64,000 bases of DNA, from contig NZ_VYQF01000010.1 of NCBI RefSeq assembly GCF_008710285.1, positions 62,001-126,000 on the forward strand, written 5' to 3'. Shown here one piece after another: positions 1 to 9,932 of the stretch. The notes under the pieces were generated by a model. The model made no database searches and was not told where the DNA came from. It saw only the letters and a program-made list of their open reading frames with translations. The position numbers were made by a program, and so were the translations under genes. The stretch's first letter is position 1. Each line of letters begins with the position of its first letter. The DNA is from Ginsengibacter hankyongi. GTDB lineage: Bacteria; Bacteroidota; Bacteroidia; Chitinophagales; Chitinophagaceae.

Positions 1-1
1 T

Positions 2-538
2 GCAAGTTTATTTGTTTCGTTAAAGGGTGACACTGCCTTGGTTTCGCCGCCGCCCGAAAGTGAGGCACCGCATGCCGTATGGCCACTTGCAGTAACCATT
101 ATTGTATTAACAGTCGCGGGTGTTGCTGCGGGTTTTGTATCCGACTGGTTTGTTAATGCACTTAAACCCGCGATGCAATTATTAAACATCAACGATACAT
201 TCGCGGGTCTGGTAATTGTAGCAATTGCAGGTAATGCAATTGAAAACGTGGTAGGTGTTCAACTGGCATATAAAAATCAATCAGATTATGCAATGAGTGT
301 TATCATGAACAGTTCTCTGCAGGTAGCTCTCGGATTGTTTCCTTTGTTGGTGCTTCTCTCATTCTTTTTAGGTGGGTCTATTTTATCTTTTGTATTAGCA
401 CCGATGTTGCTTGTTTCTTTGGCCCTTGGTGTAATCGTAAGTGCATTTATAGTTTTTGATGGAGAATCAATCTGGTTGGAAGGTCTGGCTCTAATAGGAT
501 TGTATTTATTGATTGCAGCCGCTTTCTGGTGGGGATAA
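2..538 (+). CDS. cax: Calcium/proton exchanger, C-terminal part
   Basis: This is the C-terminal half of a CaCA-superfamily cation/proton antiporter of the CAX type, which would export Ca2+ from the cytoplasm using the proton gradient. The reading frame is open from base 2, so the start lies outside the window. About 178 residues are visible, with five strongly hydrophobic stretches. The signature is GNAIENVVGVQLAYKNQSDY, the C-terminal alpha repeat with the Glu that binds the cation in this family. The last segment ends in AAAFWWG and a stop. It is followed immediately by a good intrinsic terminator, so it is the last gene of its transcript. Family assignment is firm. The ion specificity is inferred. 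Confidence 0.85.
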   Translation, partial: ASLFVSLKGDTALVSPPPESEAPHAVWPLAVTIIVLTVAGVAAGFVSDWFVNALKPAMQLLNINDTFAGLVIVAIAGNAIENVVGVQLAYKNQSDYAMSVIMNSSLQVALGLFPLLVLLSFFLGGSILSFVLAPMLLVSLALGVIVSAFIVFDGESIWLEGLALIGLYLLIAAAFWWG

Positions 539-543
539 TTTTT

Positions 544-579
544 ATTACGGCAAACGTTTAATGCTGTAATATTTTTTTT
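544..579 (+). terminator. Intrinsic terminator of the exchanger gene
   Basis: An 8-bp stem ATTACGGC/GCTGTAAT (one G-U pair) is followed after one base by eight T residues. It begins 6 bases after the exchanger stop codon. Confidence 0.75.
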
Positions 580-763
580 ATTGCTATTTGTAAAGCTAAT
601 GGCACATGCTTAAGTGATAACTAAAAAACGTTCACGAAAAAACATCCTGTTGTTTACAATCAATTTTTTAGCGTGATGATTTTGTTTTTCTTATTTTGCT
701 AATTTTTTTATTAGGAGATTTTGCCAATTTCTAATACTTACAATTCTGATTAAAAAACTTCCA

Positions 764-2062
764 TTGCGTAAACGGCTGCATATTTTACAACTCGCAGCGA
801 TAGTCTTTTTTACAGTATCCGGCGGACCTTATGGCCTGGAACCGTTGCTTGGTTATGCAGGCACTCATGGAGCGTTATTACTCTTAATTGTCACTCCCAT
901 TCTTTGGGATGTTCCTGCTATACTCACGGTTCTTGAGTTAAATAGTATGATGCCTGTAACAGGAGGTTACTATCAATGGGTAAAAAAAACGCTGGGACTG
1001 CGCTTTGGATTTTATGAGGGATGGTGGACGTGGTTGTATACTTTCGTTGACCTTGCTATTTACCCGGTTCTTTTTGTAAGTTATGCTTCGTTCTTCTTTC
1101 CGGAAATTGCTCATTTTAAAATACCAATATGTTTGGTAATAATATGGGCTGGGGCTGCCTTAAATATTGTGGGTATTTCACCTGTAGGCAAAGCTTCCCT
1201 TATGCTCGGCCTTTTAGTGATTGCGCCGTTTATCGTATTATTCGTGATAGCTATAAATAATGGAACTCATTTTTCATTTCCCGCTCCTTCATTAAAAGGA
1301 ATTCCTTTCTCATCCATTGGCATGGCTCTTTACACCGTTATGTGGAATTTTTTTGGATGGGATAATACGACCACCTATGCAGAAGAGGTTGACAGGCCTG
1401 CCCGCACGTATCTTAAATCGATCAGTATTGCATTTGCAACCGTCATTCTTGTGTATATAATGGTATTGTATTCAACATTGCACTATAACATTAACGCACA
1501 AACGCTAAATGAACAAGGCTACCCAGCCTTAGGTTTACTTGCCGGAGGTGAATGGCTGGGTGCAGCAATTTCTATCGGAGGTATGGCGGGTGCATTGGGA
1601 TTATTTTCTGCGGTGTTGCTCTCAGTTTCACGTGTGCCACAGGTTATGGCAGATGATGGGTTGTTACCTGCAAAAATTCATACTCTCCACCCTCGTTTTA
1701 AAACACCGTACATTTCAATTATCATTTGTGCAATAGTTGTAAGTTTTATGATTCTGTGGAGCTTCCAGGAGCTTATTATTATAGATGTTACACTTTACGG
1801 AGCGGGTTTATTTTTAGAATTTATAACATTAATAGTGCTGCGCATTAAGTCCCCTACGGTACATAGGCCATTTCGAATACCGTTATCTGTGAGAGGACTG
1901 TGTGTTATGGTATTTCTACCGGTTGCTTTATTTGCAATAGCATTAACAGGAGCTTTTGCTGAAGACGGCAAAATGTTTATGCCTGCAGTATTTGCTGTAG
2001 CAGCACTCGTAAGCGCTGAAGTTTTTTGGCAAATAATTAAAATGGTGAAAAAAAGAATATAG
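764..2062 (+). CDS. APC-family amino acid/polyamine permease
   Basis: This is an inner-membrane secondary transporter of the APC superfamily, probably for amino acids or polyamines. The N-terminal sequence FFTVSGGPYGLEPL is the first-helix motif typical of the plant PUT / bacterial polyamine-permease branch, and about twelve hydrophobic segments span the 432 residues. The assigned start is a TTG at 764. The frame is open further upstream and an AGGAGA stretch lies at 713-718, so a slightly longer N-terminus (non-ATG start) cannot be excluded. No ATG is available near the expected start. The substrate is unknown. A second APC permease of a different subgroup lies at 48793. Confidence 0.85.
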   Translation: MRKRLHILQLAAIVFFTVSGGPYGLEPLLGYAGTHGALLLLIVTPILWDVPAILTVLELNSMMPVTGGYYQWVKKTLGLRFGFYEGWWTWLYTFVDLAIYPVLFVSYASFFFPEIAHFKIPICLVIIWAGAALNIVGISPVGKASLMLGLLVIAPFIVLFVIAINNGTHFSFPAPSLKGIPFSSIGMALYTVMWNFFGWDNTTTYAEEVDRPARTYLKSISIAFATVILVYIMVLYSTLHYNINAQTLNEQGYPALGLLAGGEWLGAAISIGGMAGALGLFSAVLLSVSRVPQVMADDGLLPAKIHTLHPRFKTPYISIIICAIVVSFMILWSFQELIIIDVTLYGAGLFLEFITLIVLRIKSPTVHRPFRIPLSVRGLCVMVFLPVALFAIALTGAFAEDGKMFMPAVFAVAALVSAEVFWQIIKMVKKRI

Positions 2063-2111
2063 CCATCCGATTTAATTTTTTATTACATATTGCAATGTAT
2101 TTTCACGCCGC

Positions 2112-3947
2112 ATGGCAACACATCCTTATATCAGGAAATTATTAGAAGCTATAGCTATAGAAGAAAAAGAAGAAATAAATCGCTATAGACTAGATCAGCA
2201 GCATTCATTAAAATCTTTGAAGGCTGAAGGTCTGGCATTGCATCCTATTGTTGTTACCAGGAAAACTTTTGGCTATGCCGATTATCCTGAGATAAGTTTT
2301 CGTCTTCCTTTTCCAGCTGACACCAATCAATTTAAAGATGGAATAGCTATTGAGTGTTTTTGCGCCGGTGCAGAACCAGTAAAAGGTGTGCTTATAAGCC
2401 TGGATGGAACTATGGGAGAATTCAGATTGTTTGCTCCTGACTTTCCTGATTGGATAGAAGAAGACAATGTAGGTATTAAATTAGCGGTGGATCAACGAAC
2501 AATTACTATCATGAAAACGGTGTTGACCCGCCTGGAAAATGATAAAGTGTTGTATCCTTTATTTGAAAAAATACACGGCGAATTCACGGTTAATTACGGA
2601 ACGCGGTTAGACGAAGCAGACGTAGCATTCGTAAATTACGAATTGAATGAGAGCCAACGGCAGGCTGTAAAAGCTATTCTCAAAAACAACGATATAACTA
2701 TTGTGCATGGCCCGCCCGGTACCGGCAAAACCACGACTTTAACAGAAGCCATCGTACAACTCGTAAAAAAAGGTGAAAAAGTATTGGTAAGCGCACCAAG
2801 TAATACGGCTGTAGATAATATCGCCAAAGCCTGTGTGCGAAAGGGATTGAATATACTAAGGGTGGGAAATAACAGTAAGGTAGATGAGGAGATATTTTCG
2901 TTTACCCCTGAGGGTAAGCTTTCCAATTCAAAGCAGCAAAAAGAGATAAAGGAATTTAAAAAACGGGCAGAAGAATTTCGCAGAATGGCTTTAAAATACA
3001 AGAGGAGTTTTGGCAAGGCGGAGCGTGAACAAAGAAATCTTTTATTTAAAGAAGTAAAAAATATCCGGAACGAAATCAAGAAATTGCAGGCTTATAATGA
3101 GGATAAATTGTTCCGGGAAGCAACTGTTATTTTAGGAACACCTATCGGCTTGTACGATGCTAAGATTAATGACATTGCATTTGAAAGGCTGATAATTGAT
3201 GAGGCCGGCCAGTGTATTGAGCCACTTGCGTGGTGCATCTTTCCTCTTGCTAAAAAATACGTGCTTGCCGGGGATCATCTTCAATTACCGCCAACCGTGC
3301 TTAGCCATGAGGCCACGTTGATGGGACTAAATAAATCCATTTTGGAAGTTTGCATCGAATCGGTTAAAAATACGTTTTTGTTAAATACCCAATATCGTAT
3401 GCGCCAGGCTATCGCCGGCTTTTCCGGCGATTATTTTTATAAAGGGTTGTTGCTAACTGCAAATCATCTTACCAATAAAGGTGTACACATCAGTTTTATT
3501 GACACAGCTGGTTCCGGGTTTAATGAAGTGCGGGGAGGTAATGGATTGAGTTTACAAAATGAAGGTGAGTTAATGATTGCACAAAAGCTTATAGCAACCG
3601 AGGGATTGAATCCGGATATTACTGCTTTTATATCTCCATATTCCGGGCAGGTGGCAGCAGCAAAAAATATATTGCCTAAACAAATGCGTGTATCCACAAT
3701 AGATAGTTTCCAGGGCCAGGAAAAAGAAATAATTATATTATCGCTTGTACGAAGTAATGAAGATGGTGATATTGGCTTTTTGAAAGATTATCGCCGCATG
3801 AACGTAGCAATAACAAGGGCTAAAGAGCAGTTGTTTGTTATTGGTGATAGCGCCACTATAGGCGCGGATCCCTTTTATAACTCCTTTCTTACTTATATTG
3901 AAAAACATGGAGATTACAGATCGGTATGGGAGTTTGAATTATTCTAA
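2112..3947 (+). CDS. SF1B DNA/RNA helicase (IGHMBP2/Upf1-like)
   Basis: This is an ATP-dependent superfamily 1 helicase of the Upf1/IGHMBP2 (SMUBP-2) branch. The N-terminal ~165 residues hold an OB-like region. A Q-motif-like LNESQRQAV follows near residue 178, then Walker A GPPGTGKT at 200-207, motif II DEAG at 363-366, motif III-like GDHLQLPPT, QYRM in motif IV, STIDSFQGQE in motif V and NVAITRAK in motif VI. All catalytic motifs are intact. The 611 residues are typical for bacterial members. A charged insertion between motifs Ia and II (about residues 270-335) corresponds to the stalk/1B region. It starts 50 bases after the permease and may be cotranscribed. The cellular role, on R-loops or stalled RNA, is not known. 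Confidence 0.9.
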   Translation: MATHPYIRKLLEAIAIEEKEEINRYRLDQQHSLKSLKAEGLALHPIVVTRKTFGYADYPEISFRLPFPADTNQFKDGIAIECFCAGAEPVKGVLISLDGTMGEFRLFAPDFPDWIEEDNVGIKLAVDQRTITIMKTVLTRLENDKVLYPLFEKIHGEFTVNYGTRLDEADVAFVNYELNESQRQAVKAILKNNDITIVHGPPGTGKTTTLTEAIVQLVKKGEKVLVSAPSNTAVDNIAKACVRKGLNILRVGNNSKVDEEIFSFTPEGKLSNSKQQKEIKEFKKRAEEFRRMALKYKRSFGKAEREQRNLLFKEVKNIRNEIKKLQAYNEDKLFREATVILGTPIGLYDAKINDIAFERLIIDEAGQCIEPLAWCIFPLAKKYVLAGDHLQLPPTVLSHEATLMGLNKSILEVCIESVKNTFLLNTQYRMRQAIAGFSGDYFYKGLLLTANHLTNKGVHISFIDTAGSGFNEVRGGNGLSLQNEGELMIAQKLIATEGLNPDITAFISPYSGQVAAAKNILPKQMRVSTIDSFQGQEKEIIILSLVRSNEDGDIGFLKDYRRMNVAITRAKEQLFVIGDSATIGADPFYNSFLTYIEKHGDYRSVWEFELF

Positions 3948-3987
3948 AAACAAATTGGCGAAGGAAAGAAAATTTTGTTAGCATCCT

Positions 3988-5019
3988 TTATGGATAAAGT
4001 ATGATGTCAAATATACGCAGGGGAACATTTGCTTTTGCAATATCCAGTGCACTAACTTCAGATTGTTCAAAAATTTTATCGTCATAGCAATTACTACAAC
4101 TAAACATTATCCCTGTTTTTTTGAAATTAATTTTACCGGTCTCTTCGGGTGTTACCATAAAAGCGAGATCTGATTTGTTGCCATATATATAAAAATCCAT
4201 TTGATTAAGTCTAAGCAAATCACGTAAGGTCATGCCTGAACGAAGACCACTTCTAAATTTCCATTTATTATTTTCGTCTATGTATACATCCTGCCTGCCG
4301 CCTTCGGTTGGTAATATATCCGTTATTAAAACGTATGAAAGATTGTTAAGCGTAGTTTCATCTCCCCAAATAAACACAGCCTGGTACTGCGTGCCACTGA
4401 ACAATACACTGCATTTTTTCAATTCTTTCTTTGAGAAATAATAAATATCTCTTTTCACATTCTTCTCCCCAAAAAAACTAACAAGAAATTCATTTGAATC
4501 GAATTGCAACAGATCTTCAGCATACACAAGCGAATCAGGAATTTTTTTCTCCTTCAATTTAAAAACATATTCTTTAATACTATCTCTTAATTCGGTTCTT
4601 GCTTCTATTGAAATATTTTTCTTTTGAAAAAGTAGTAATGAATCTTTATTTAAGTTTTTATTGAAGCCATAAAAGAAACCATCTTTTATCAAAGCCTTCT
4701 TTCCATCAAGATATTCACTTAACGAAGAAGTGCGAAGTGTAAAATATTTTAAATTGTCATTAAGTAGCATATCCACAGATCGCTCTGTATCTTTATGTTT
4801 TTTCTTCGCCCTTGTTTTGAAATTATACTTAATTGCCAAGACATCTTTCTCCTGATGGTTGTAGCCAAGCTGAAAGTCTTTTTTAATCATAAAGCGATCA
4901 ATGCCTTTGTCCGATATAGCTGATAATTCAATAAGATCCTTAACAGTAAATGCCTGGCAGCAAATTTTTGATACAATTAAATTTTGTAAAAGAAATAAAA
5001 ACAATATTCTTTTCATCAA
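3988..5019 (-). CDS. Secreted protein of unknown function
   Basis: I do not recognise a family. The 343-residue product begins with MMKRILFLFLLQNLIVSKIC, a Sec signal peptide with cleavage probably after the CCQA stretch, so the mature protein is likely periplasmic or on the surface. The body is lysine-rich and mixed alpha/beta. Near the C-terminus it has a CSNCYDD segment, whose two cysteines could form a disulfide or bind a metal. It is convergent with the helicase gene (40-base gap) and divergent from the GH63 gene, so it is transcribed alone. The start could be either of two adjacent ATGs. Confidence 0.7.
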   Translation of the reverse strand: MMKRILFLFLLQNLIVSKICCQAFTVKDLIELSAISDKGIDRFMIKKDFQLGYNHQEKDVLAIKYNFKTRAKKKHKDTERSVDMLLNDNLKYFTLRTSSLSEYLDGKKALIKDGFFYGFNKNLNKDSLLLFQKKNISIEARTELRDSIKEYVFKLKEKKIPDSLVYAEDLLQFDSNEFLVSFFGEKNVKRDIYYFSKKELKKCSVLFSGTQYQAVFIWGDETTLNNLSYVLITDILPTEGGRQDVYIDENNKWKFRSGLRSGMTLRDLLRLNQMDFYIYGNKSDLAFMVTPEETGKINFKKTGIMFSCSNCYDDKIFEQSEVSALDIAKANVPLRIFDIILYP

Positions 5020-5342
5020 TTATTATGTTGGTATTTAAAATTGTTGGCGCTTTTAAAAGGAAGAAGGAGCATTGTGAAACATGTGGGCCGCAGTATGAAC
5101 ATGACTAAAATAGGGTGTTTTAATGAAAAATTAAAAAAGTATAATTTAATAAATAGTTTGAAAAAATTGCTGAAACAAAAAATTTACCGGCTGCAAAGGT
5201 TACTAATTTTACTATAAAGCATAAACTTAAAACAAAGAAATGTTTATCAAACAAAATCTATTTTAACTTTAGCCTTTTCATGGAAGACGTGGCATGAAAT
5301 TTATTCGAATGATGAGTAAAAAATTAATACCCTAAATGAATA
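5020..5342. other. Divergent intergenic region
   Basis: This 323-base AT-rich spacer separates two divergent genes and must hold both promoters. TAACTTTA at about 5264, close to the TAnnTTTG consensus, is the best -7 candidate for the + strand gene. No ORF or strong hairpin is visible. Confidence 0.35.
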
Positions 5343-7967
5343 ATGATGACAGCAGAACAACAACGTCTTACAGATAATTTATCAAAGAGAGTTCCCATGG
5401 AACAATGGGGTCCTTACCTGAGTGAACGCCAGTGGGGCACGGTGCGTGAAGATTATAGCGAATTTGGAGATGCATGGAATTACTTTCCTTTTGACCAGGC
5501 ACATTACAGGGCTTATCTGTGGGGAGAAGATGGCATTGGGGGCATATCAGATTATTTTCAAAATCTTTGTTTTTCAGTTGCTTTGTGGAACCGTAAAGAT
5601 CCAATTTTAAAAGAAAGGCTTTTTGGACTTGGCAACAGGCTCGGCAATCATGGTGAGGATGTGAAGGAGTTATATTATTATATGGATAATCTTCCGACTC
5701 ATTACTATATGGAATATTTGTATAAATATCCGCAGCGCGAATTTCCTTATGAAGAAATTAAAACCGAAAACCAGCGCAGATCAAGAACGGAGCCCGAATA
5801 TGAAATATTAGACACAGGCATTTTTAACGATAATGAGTATTTTGATGTAACTATAACTTATGCCAAGCAAGACTCGCAGGATATCTTCATCAAAATAAAT
5901 ATACGTAACCGGTATACGAAAAGTGCGGGTATAACGGTGTTGCCTACACTATGGTTTTATAATCGTGCCAGCAACCAGAATCTTACAGAAAAACCTGTGA
6001 TTACTGAATATAATAAAACAGCCGTAAAGGCTGCCCATCAACGGTTGGGAACTTATTATTTATATTTTCAACAACCGCGGGCTACCTTTTATACAGAGAA
6101 TGAAACCAATACAGAGAAGGTTTTAGGAATACCAAATGCAACGCCTTTTGTAAAAGATGCATTTCATGATGCAATCATACATAAAAAGAGTGTAAAAGAA
6201 CTTCGTAAAAAAAAGTCAGGGACAAAATTTGCACCTGTTTATGATTATACAATTGCAGGCGGCGAATCAAAAAGTATATACTTACGCCTTACTAATAAAG
6301 AATTAAATAATAGTTTTGAAGGAGGTTTTGAAAATATATTTCCTCAACGTAAAGCGGAAGCTGATGAATTTTACAATGCAATTCTCCCAAAAAATATTTC
6401 TTCTGAATTAAGAAACATACAACGCCTGGCATTTTCGGGGATATTATGGAGTAAACAATATTATCACTACGATGTAGAACGATGGCTTACCACAAGTGAT
6501 GGTATTACGCCGGTAAACCAGGGCAAACTTAACGGCCGCAATCATGAATGGAAGCACCTGAAAAATCAGCATATAATTTTAATGCCGGATAAATGGGAAT
6601 ATCCATGGTATGCTGCCTGGGATCTTGCGTTCCATTGTATTCCTATGGCTATGCTTGACCCTGGGTTTGCAAAGCATCAGTTGCTATTGATTATGAGAGA
6701 ATGGTATATGAAACCCGACGGACAATTACCTGCTTATGAATGGCACTTTAGTGACGTAAATCCGCCTGTTCAGGCATGGGCTGCTTTGCAGGTTTATCGT
6801 ATTGAAAAATCGATGTCAGGAGTTGGAGATATTAATTTTCTAAAAAGAATTTTTCATAAGCTGGTCATTAATTTCACGTGGTGGATCAATAGAAAAGATG
6901 CAAGTGGTAATAACATTTTCCAGGGAGGATTTCTTGGACTGGATAATATAGGTGTATTTAACCGCAGTATAGAGATACCAGGAAACCACCGGCTGGAGCA
7001 GGCTGACGGCACAAGCTGGATGGGCATGTATGCATTGAACATGATGGACATGGCATTGGAAATTGCAATGGTAGATGAAACTTTCGAGGATGCTGCAACC
7101 AAGTTTTTTGAACACTTTGTACTGATAGCGGAAGCATTAAATCAACATGGTTTATGGAATGATACCGATAAGTTTTTTTATGATATTCTTTCACTCGCAG
7201 GAACTAACCCGATACAATTACAAATACAATCCATTGTGGGCATTACAACATTATTTGCTGTATCAACTATTCAAAAACAGGTGCGTGATAAACTGGCTGA
7301 TTTTAAAAAGCGAACAACCTGGTTTGAAAACTACCGAAAGAAGAATGATCGATTTTGGCCTAATGAAGAGCGTGATGACAGGGAAAGAATTCTATTATCT
7401 CTTGTTCAGCAGGAACGTTTAAAAAGCATCTTGCAGCATTTATTAGATGAAGAAGAATTTCTTTCGCCAGGCGGCATAAGAGCGTTATCAAAGTACCATG
7501 AAAAAAATCCTTATGGAGTTACCATCGATAATATAGAATATAAAATTCAGTATGATCCCGGCGATGCAACTTCCAATCTTTTTGGCGGCAATTCTAACTG
7601 GAGAGGCCCGGTATGGATTCCTATAAATTATATACTCATTCAATCTATTCGTAAGTATGGCGAATTTTATGGAGACGATTTATTAGTTGAATGTCCCACA
7701 GGTTCCGGCATTCAAATGAATTTACAACAAGTAGCGAATGAATTAACAAGACGCGTAATTTGTTTATTTGAAAAAGACCAAGAAGGTAATCGCAAAATAT
7801 TTGGAAAAGATAATTGGTTCTATCAACAACCGGGTAATGAAAATCTCGTTTTATTTTATGAATATTTTCATGGGGATAACGGCTATGGGCTTGGGGCGAG
7901 TCATCAAACGGGGTGGACATCACTGGTAGCGAGATTGATAAGCGAGCTTAATAACGGTAACGGATAG
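5343..7967 (+). CDS. Glycoside hydrolase family 63 glucosidase
   Basis: This is a large (874 aa) GH63-type glucosidase with an (alpha/alpha)6 barrel. It is expected to hydrolyse terminal alpha-glucosides such as mannosylglycerate- or trehalose-like substrates. No signal peptide is visible, so it should be cytoplasmic. The N-terminal beta-sandwich is followed by the barrel. Key segments are WYAAWDLAFH with the putative catalytic acid Asp427, LPAYEW, and the C-terminal FYEYFHGDNG with the putative base Glu840. The ending HQTGWTSLVARLI is typical of the family. The length matches bacterial MGH/GH63 glucosidases. Two adjacent ATGs could serve as start. The exact substrate cannot be read from sequence. 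Confidence 0.88.
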   Translation: MMTAEQQRLTDNLSKRVPMEQWGPYLSERQWGTVREDYSEFGDAWNYFPFDQAHYRAYLWGEDGIGGISDYFQNLCFSVALWNRKDPILKERLFGLGNRLGNHGEDVKELYYYMDNLPTHYYMEYLYKYPQREFPYEEIKTENQRRSRTEPEYEILDTGIFNDNEYFDVTITYAKQDSQDIFIKINIRNRYTKSAGITVLPTLWFYNRASNQNLTEKPVITEYNKTAVKAAHQRLGTYYLYFQQPRATFYTENETNTEKVLGIPNATPFVKDAFHDAIIHKKSVKELRKKKSGTKFAPVYDYTIAGGESKSIYLRLTNKELNNSFEGGFENIFPQRKAEADEFYNAILPKNISSELRNIQRLAFSGILWSKQYYHYDVERWLTTSDGITPVNQGKLNGRNHEWKHLKNQHIILMPDKWEYPWYAAWDLAFHCIPMAMLDPGFAKHQLLLIMREWYMKPDGQLPAYEWHFSDVNPPVQAWAALQVYRIEKSMSGVGDINFLKRIFHKLVINFTWWINRKDASGNNIFQGGFLGLDNIGVFNRSIEIPGNHRLEQADGTSWMGMYALNMMDMALEIAMVDETFEDAATKFFEHFVLIAEALNQHGLWNDTDKFFYDILSLAGTNPIQLQIQSIVGITTLFAVSTIQKQVRDKLADFKKRTTWFENYRKKNDRFWPNEERDDRERILLSLVQQERLKSILQHLLDEEEFLSPGGIRALSKYHEKNPYGVTIDNIEYKIQYDPGDATSNLFGGNSNWRGPVWIPINYILIQSIRKYGEFYGDDLLVECPTGSGIQMNLQQVANELTRRVICLFEKDQEGNRKIFGKDNWFYQQPGNENLVLFYEYFHGDNGYGLGASHQTGWTSLVARLISELNNGNG

Positions 7968-8013
7968 CCTGCTGCCGTTGAGCTTGCTGGTAAAGTACAA
8001 AATATTGACCCGC

Positions 8014-9288
8014 CTATTTCAAACTTGAATAAACCAGCGACTCAAATTTTCGTTCAACATCGCCATGACTATTTGGATTTTGTTGTGTCATAAAAAGACA
8101 AACAAGATGAGCTTTTGGATCTGCCCAGTAAGTGGTTCCATAATACCCGCCCCATGAAAAAGATCCTGCATATCGCGGCCCTCTTGCGGCGGACTTTTCT
8201 GAAGTAATATCAAAGCCTAATCCAAAATTGTCGTCACCAAAAAGGCCAGGCTTCAATTGTCCGCTGGTCATCATCTCTACTGTTCTCTTTGATAAAATAC
8301 GATGCCCGTTATAAATACCACCGTTCAATAACATCTGCATAAATACGGCATAATCGAAAGCTGTAGACGAAAGTCCTGCGCCTCCGGAAAAATAATGTTT
8401 ATTCATGATTGGATAATCAGGATCTATTTGGCGAAAGGTATGACTCCATTTAATTATGTGGTGTAAAGAATCTTCTGTATAAACAGTTGCAAGTCTTCCC
8501 GCTTTTGAAGCCGGTACATTGAAATAAGTATCTTTCATACCAAGCGGTTCAAAAATATTTTTAGTTAGAAAATCCTGCAGATTTGTGCCGCTGATTACTT
8601 CAATTAAGCAACCCAGCAAATCGGCGTTTAAGCCGTACTGCCATTTTTCACCAGGCTGAAAAGAGAGAGGGAGTTTACCAAGTGCTTTCATCCGGTCAAG
8701 CAGGTTTGCATCAAAATAACCCAGGCCCGATGGAATATGATTCTTTGTATAAATCGCCATCACTTTTGAACTGCCGATATCTGTATAATCAAGTCCGGAT
8801 GTATGAGTAAGGAGATCGCGGAAAGTGATTTCTCTTTTTGCAGGCACCGTAGTGTAAGTGGTATCTGCTTCATTAAATTTATCCAACACAACAGGGTGTG
8901 CAAACTCAGGAATAAAATCTGAAATGGGTTCATCAAGCAATAGTTTTCCTTGCTCATATAAAATCATAAGTCCAACGCTTGTTATCGCTTTTGTTTGCGA
9001 CATGATGCGAAAGATCGCATCGTTCTTCATTGGCTTTTTTGTGGCAACATCGGCATATCCATAACCTTTATATTGCACAACCTGGTTATCTTTTATTACA
9101 ATCGTTACCGCGCCTGTTAACCAGTTTTTAGCAATGTAATCATTCACTAAACCATCAATCCTTGCTAATTTGTAATAATCAACAGTATTGTTTTTGGTGT
9201 TGTTTTGTATTACCTGCGCCTGCAGAAGTAATGGAAAGAAAATAATAAACGCAAAAAAAACGTATGGCTGAAACAGAAATTTTCCCAT
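8014..9288 (-). CDS. Serine hydrolase, class C beta-lactamase family
   Basis: This is an exported serine hydrolase of the beta-lactamase/esterase (PBP-type) family. A signal peptide covers about residues 1-24 (ending LLLQAQ). The SxxK nucleophile motif is SQTK at 97-100. The Tyr motif lies in WQYGLNADLLG, and the KTG-equivalent loop is SWGGYYGTTYW, the form seen in EstB-like esterases rather than true AmpC enzymes. An esterase or D-aminopeptidase role is therefore more likely than antibiotic hydrolysis. The 424-residue length is normal. It is convergent with the GH63 gene and lies 85 bases upstream, on the same strand, of the DinB gene. Confidence 0.88.
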   Translation of the reverse strand: MGKFLFQPYVFFAFIIFFPLLLQAQVIQNNTKNNTVDYYKLARIDGLVNDYIAKNWLTGAVTIVIKDNQVVQYKGYGYADVATKKPMKNDAIFRIMSQTKAITSVGLMILYEQGKLLLDEPISDFIPEFAHPVVLDKFNEADTTYTTVPAKREITFRDLLTHTSGLDYTDIGSSKVMAIYTKNHIPSGLGYFDANLLDRMKALGKLPLSFQPGEKWQYGLNADLLGCLIEVISGTNLQDFLTKNIFEPLGMKDTYFNVPASKAGRLATVYTEDSLHHIIKWSHTFRQIDPDYPIMNKHYFSGGAGLSSTAFDYAVFMQMLLNGGIYNGHRILSKRTVEMMTSGQLKPGLFGDDNFGLGFDITSEKSAARGPRYAGSFSWGGYYGTTYWADPKAHLVCLFMTQQNPNSHGDVERKFESLVYSSLK

Positions 9289-9373
9289 GACCTGTATTAA
9301 TTTGAATTAAAAGTTAATTTTCCGAGTAGGAAATCTTTTTTATAGAAAAACATCCCCTTAATATTTCAATAAA

Positions 9374-9871
9374 TTACATTGATTCATCAGCCGAAGGCCC
9401 GTACATTCCAGGAACCGCAATATCAAGCAAACGCAGGTAAACGCTCAATTGGCCGCGGTGATGATACAGGTGATTATAGCTGAAATTTCTAAGAGTGGCC
9501 TTTTTGGGTAATTGAAAAAATATATGATCGCCGCGCCGGAAAGTGCATAATGCATTTAATGTTTCGTCAGATGCAGATTCTAATATCCTTACTGCATCAT
9601 CAATTCGCTTATCAAACAATTGTAAAATAGCGTCTGTGTTCTCCAGTTTTTCAGTATTGAAATTTGCTGTTGCAAAATCAAATTCGTCTGCGTTTATTAT
9701 CCGGTCAAACCATATGGGTATATTAGCAATATGTGTGGCAAGTCTTCCGATAGTCATTGATTTTTCGTGAGGCCGCCATTCGAGTTTATCCGATGGGACA
9801 CGCTCGATCATTTTTCTTGTATTGGTTGCCTCATGTTTTAGTTCAGCAAGCAAGGCAGTGTTAACAGGCAT
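9374..9871 (-). CDS. DinB family protein
   Basis: This is a 165-residue four-helix-bundle protein of the DinB/YfiT-like metal-dependent hydrolase superfamily. The family's metal-binding histidines are visible in ATHIANIP and in NHLYHHRGQL, so a divalent metal site is probably intact. Members include thiol-dependent S-transferases, but most, like this one, have no assigned substrate. It is cytoplasmic. A second, more distant DinB paralog lies at 52054. Confidence 0.85.
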   Translation of the reverse strand: MPVNTALLAELKHEATNTRKMIERVPSDKLEWRPHEKSMTIGRLATHIANIPIWFDRIINADEFDFATANFNTEKLENTDAILQLFDKRIDDAVRILESASDETLNALCTFRRGDHIFFQLPKKATLRNFSYNHLYHHRGQLSVYLRLLDIAVPGMYGPSADESM

Positions 9872-9932
9872 ACAAATAATTTAGATGAATAGCTAAATTA
9901 TGAAAATATATTCCAAATTTGGAATGGCTTAT

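Noticed and set aside
2636-3079. 147-codon antisense ORF inside the helicase gene
   Set aside because: Shadow of a conserved helicase region. The sense protein has all motifs intact and the antisense protein resembles nothing.
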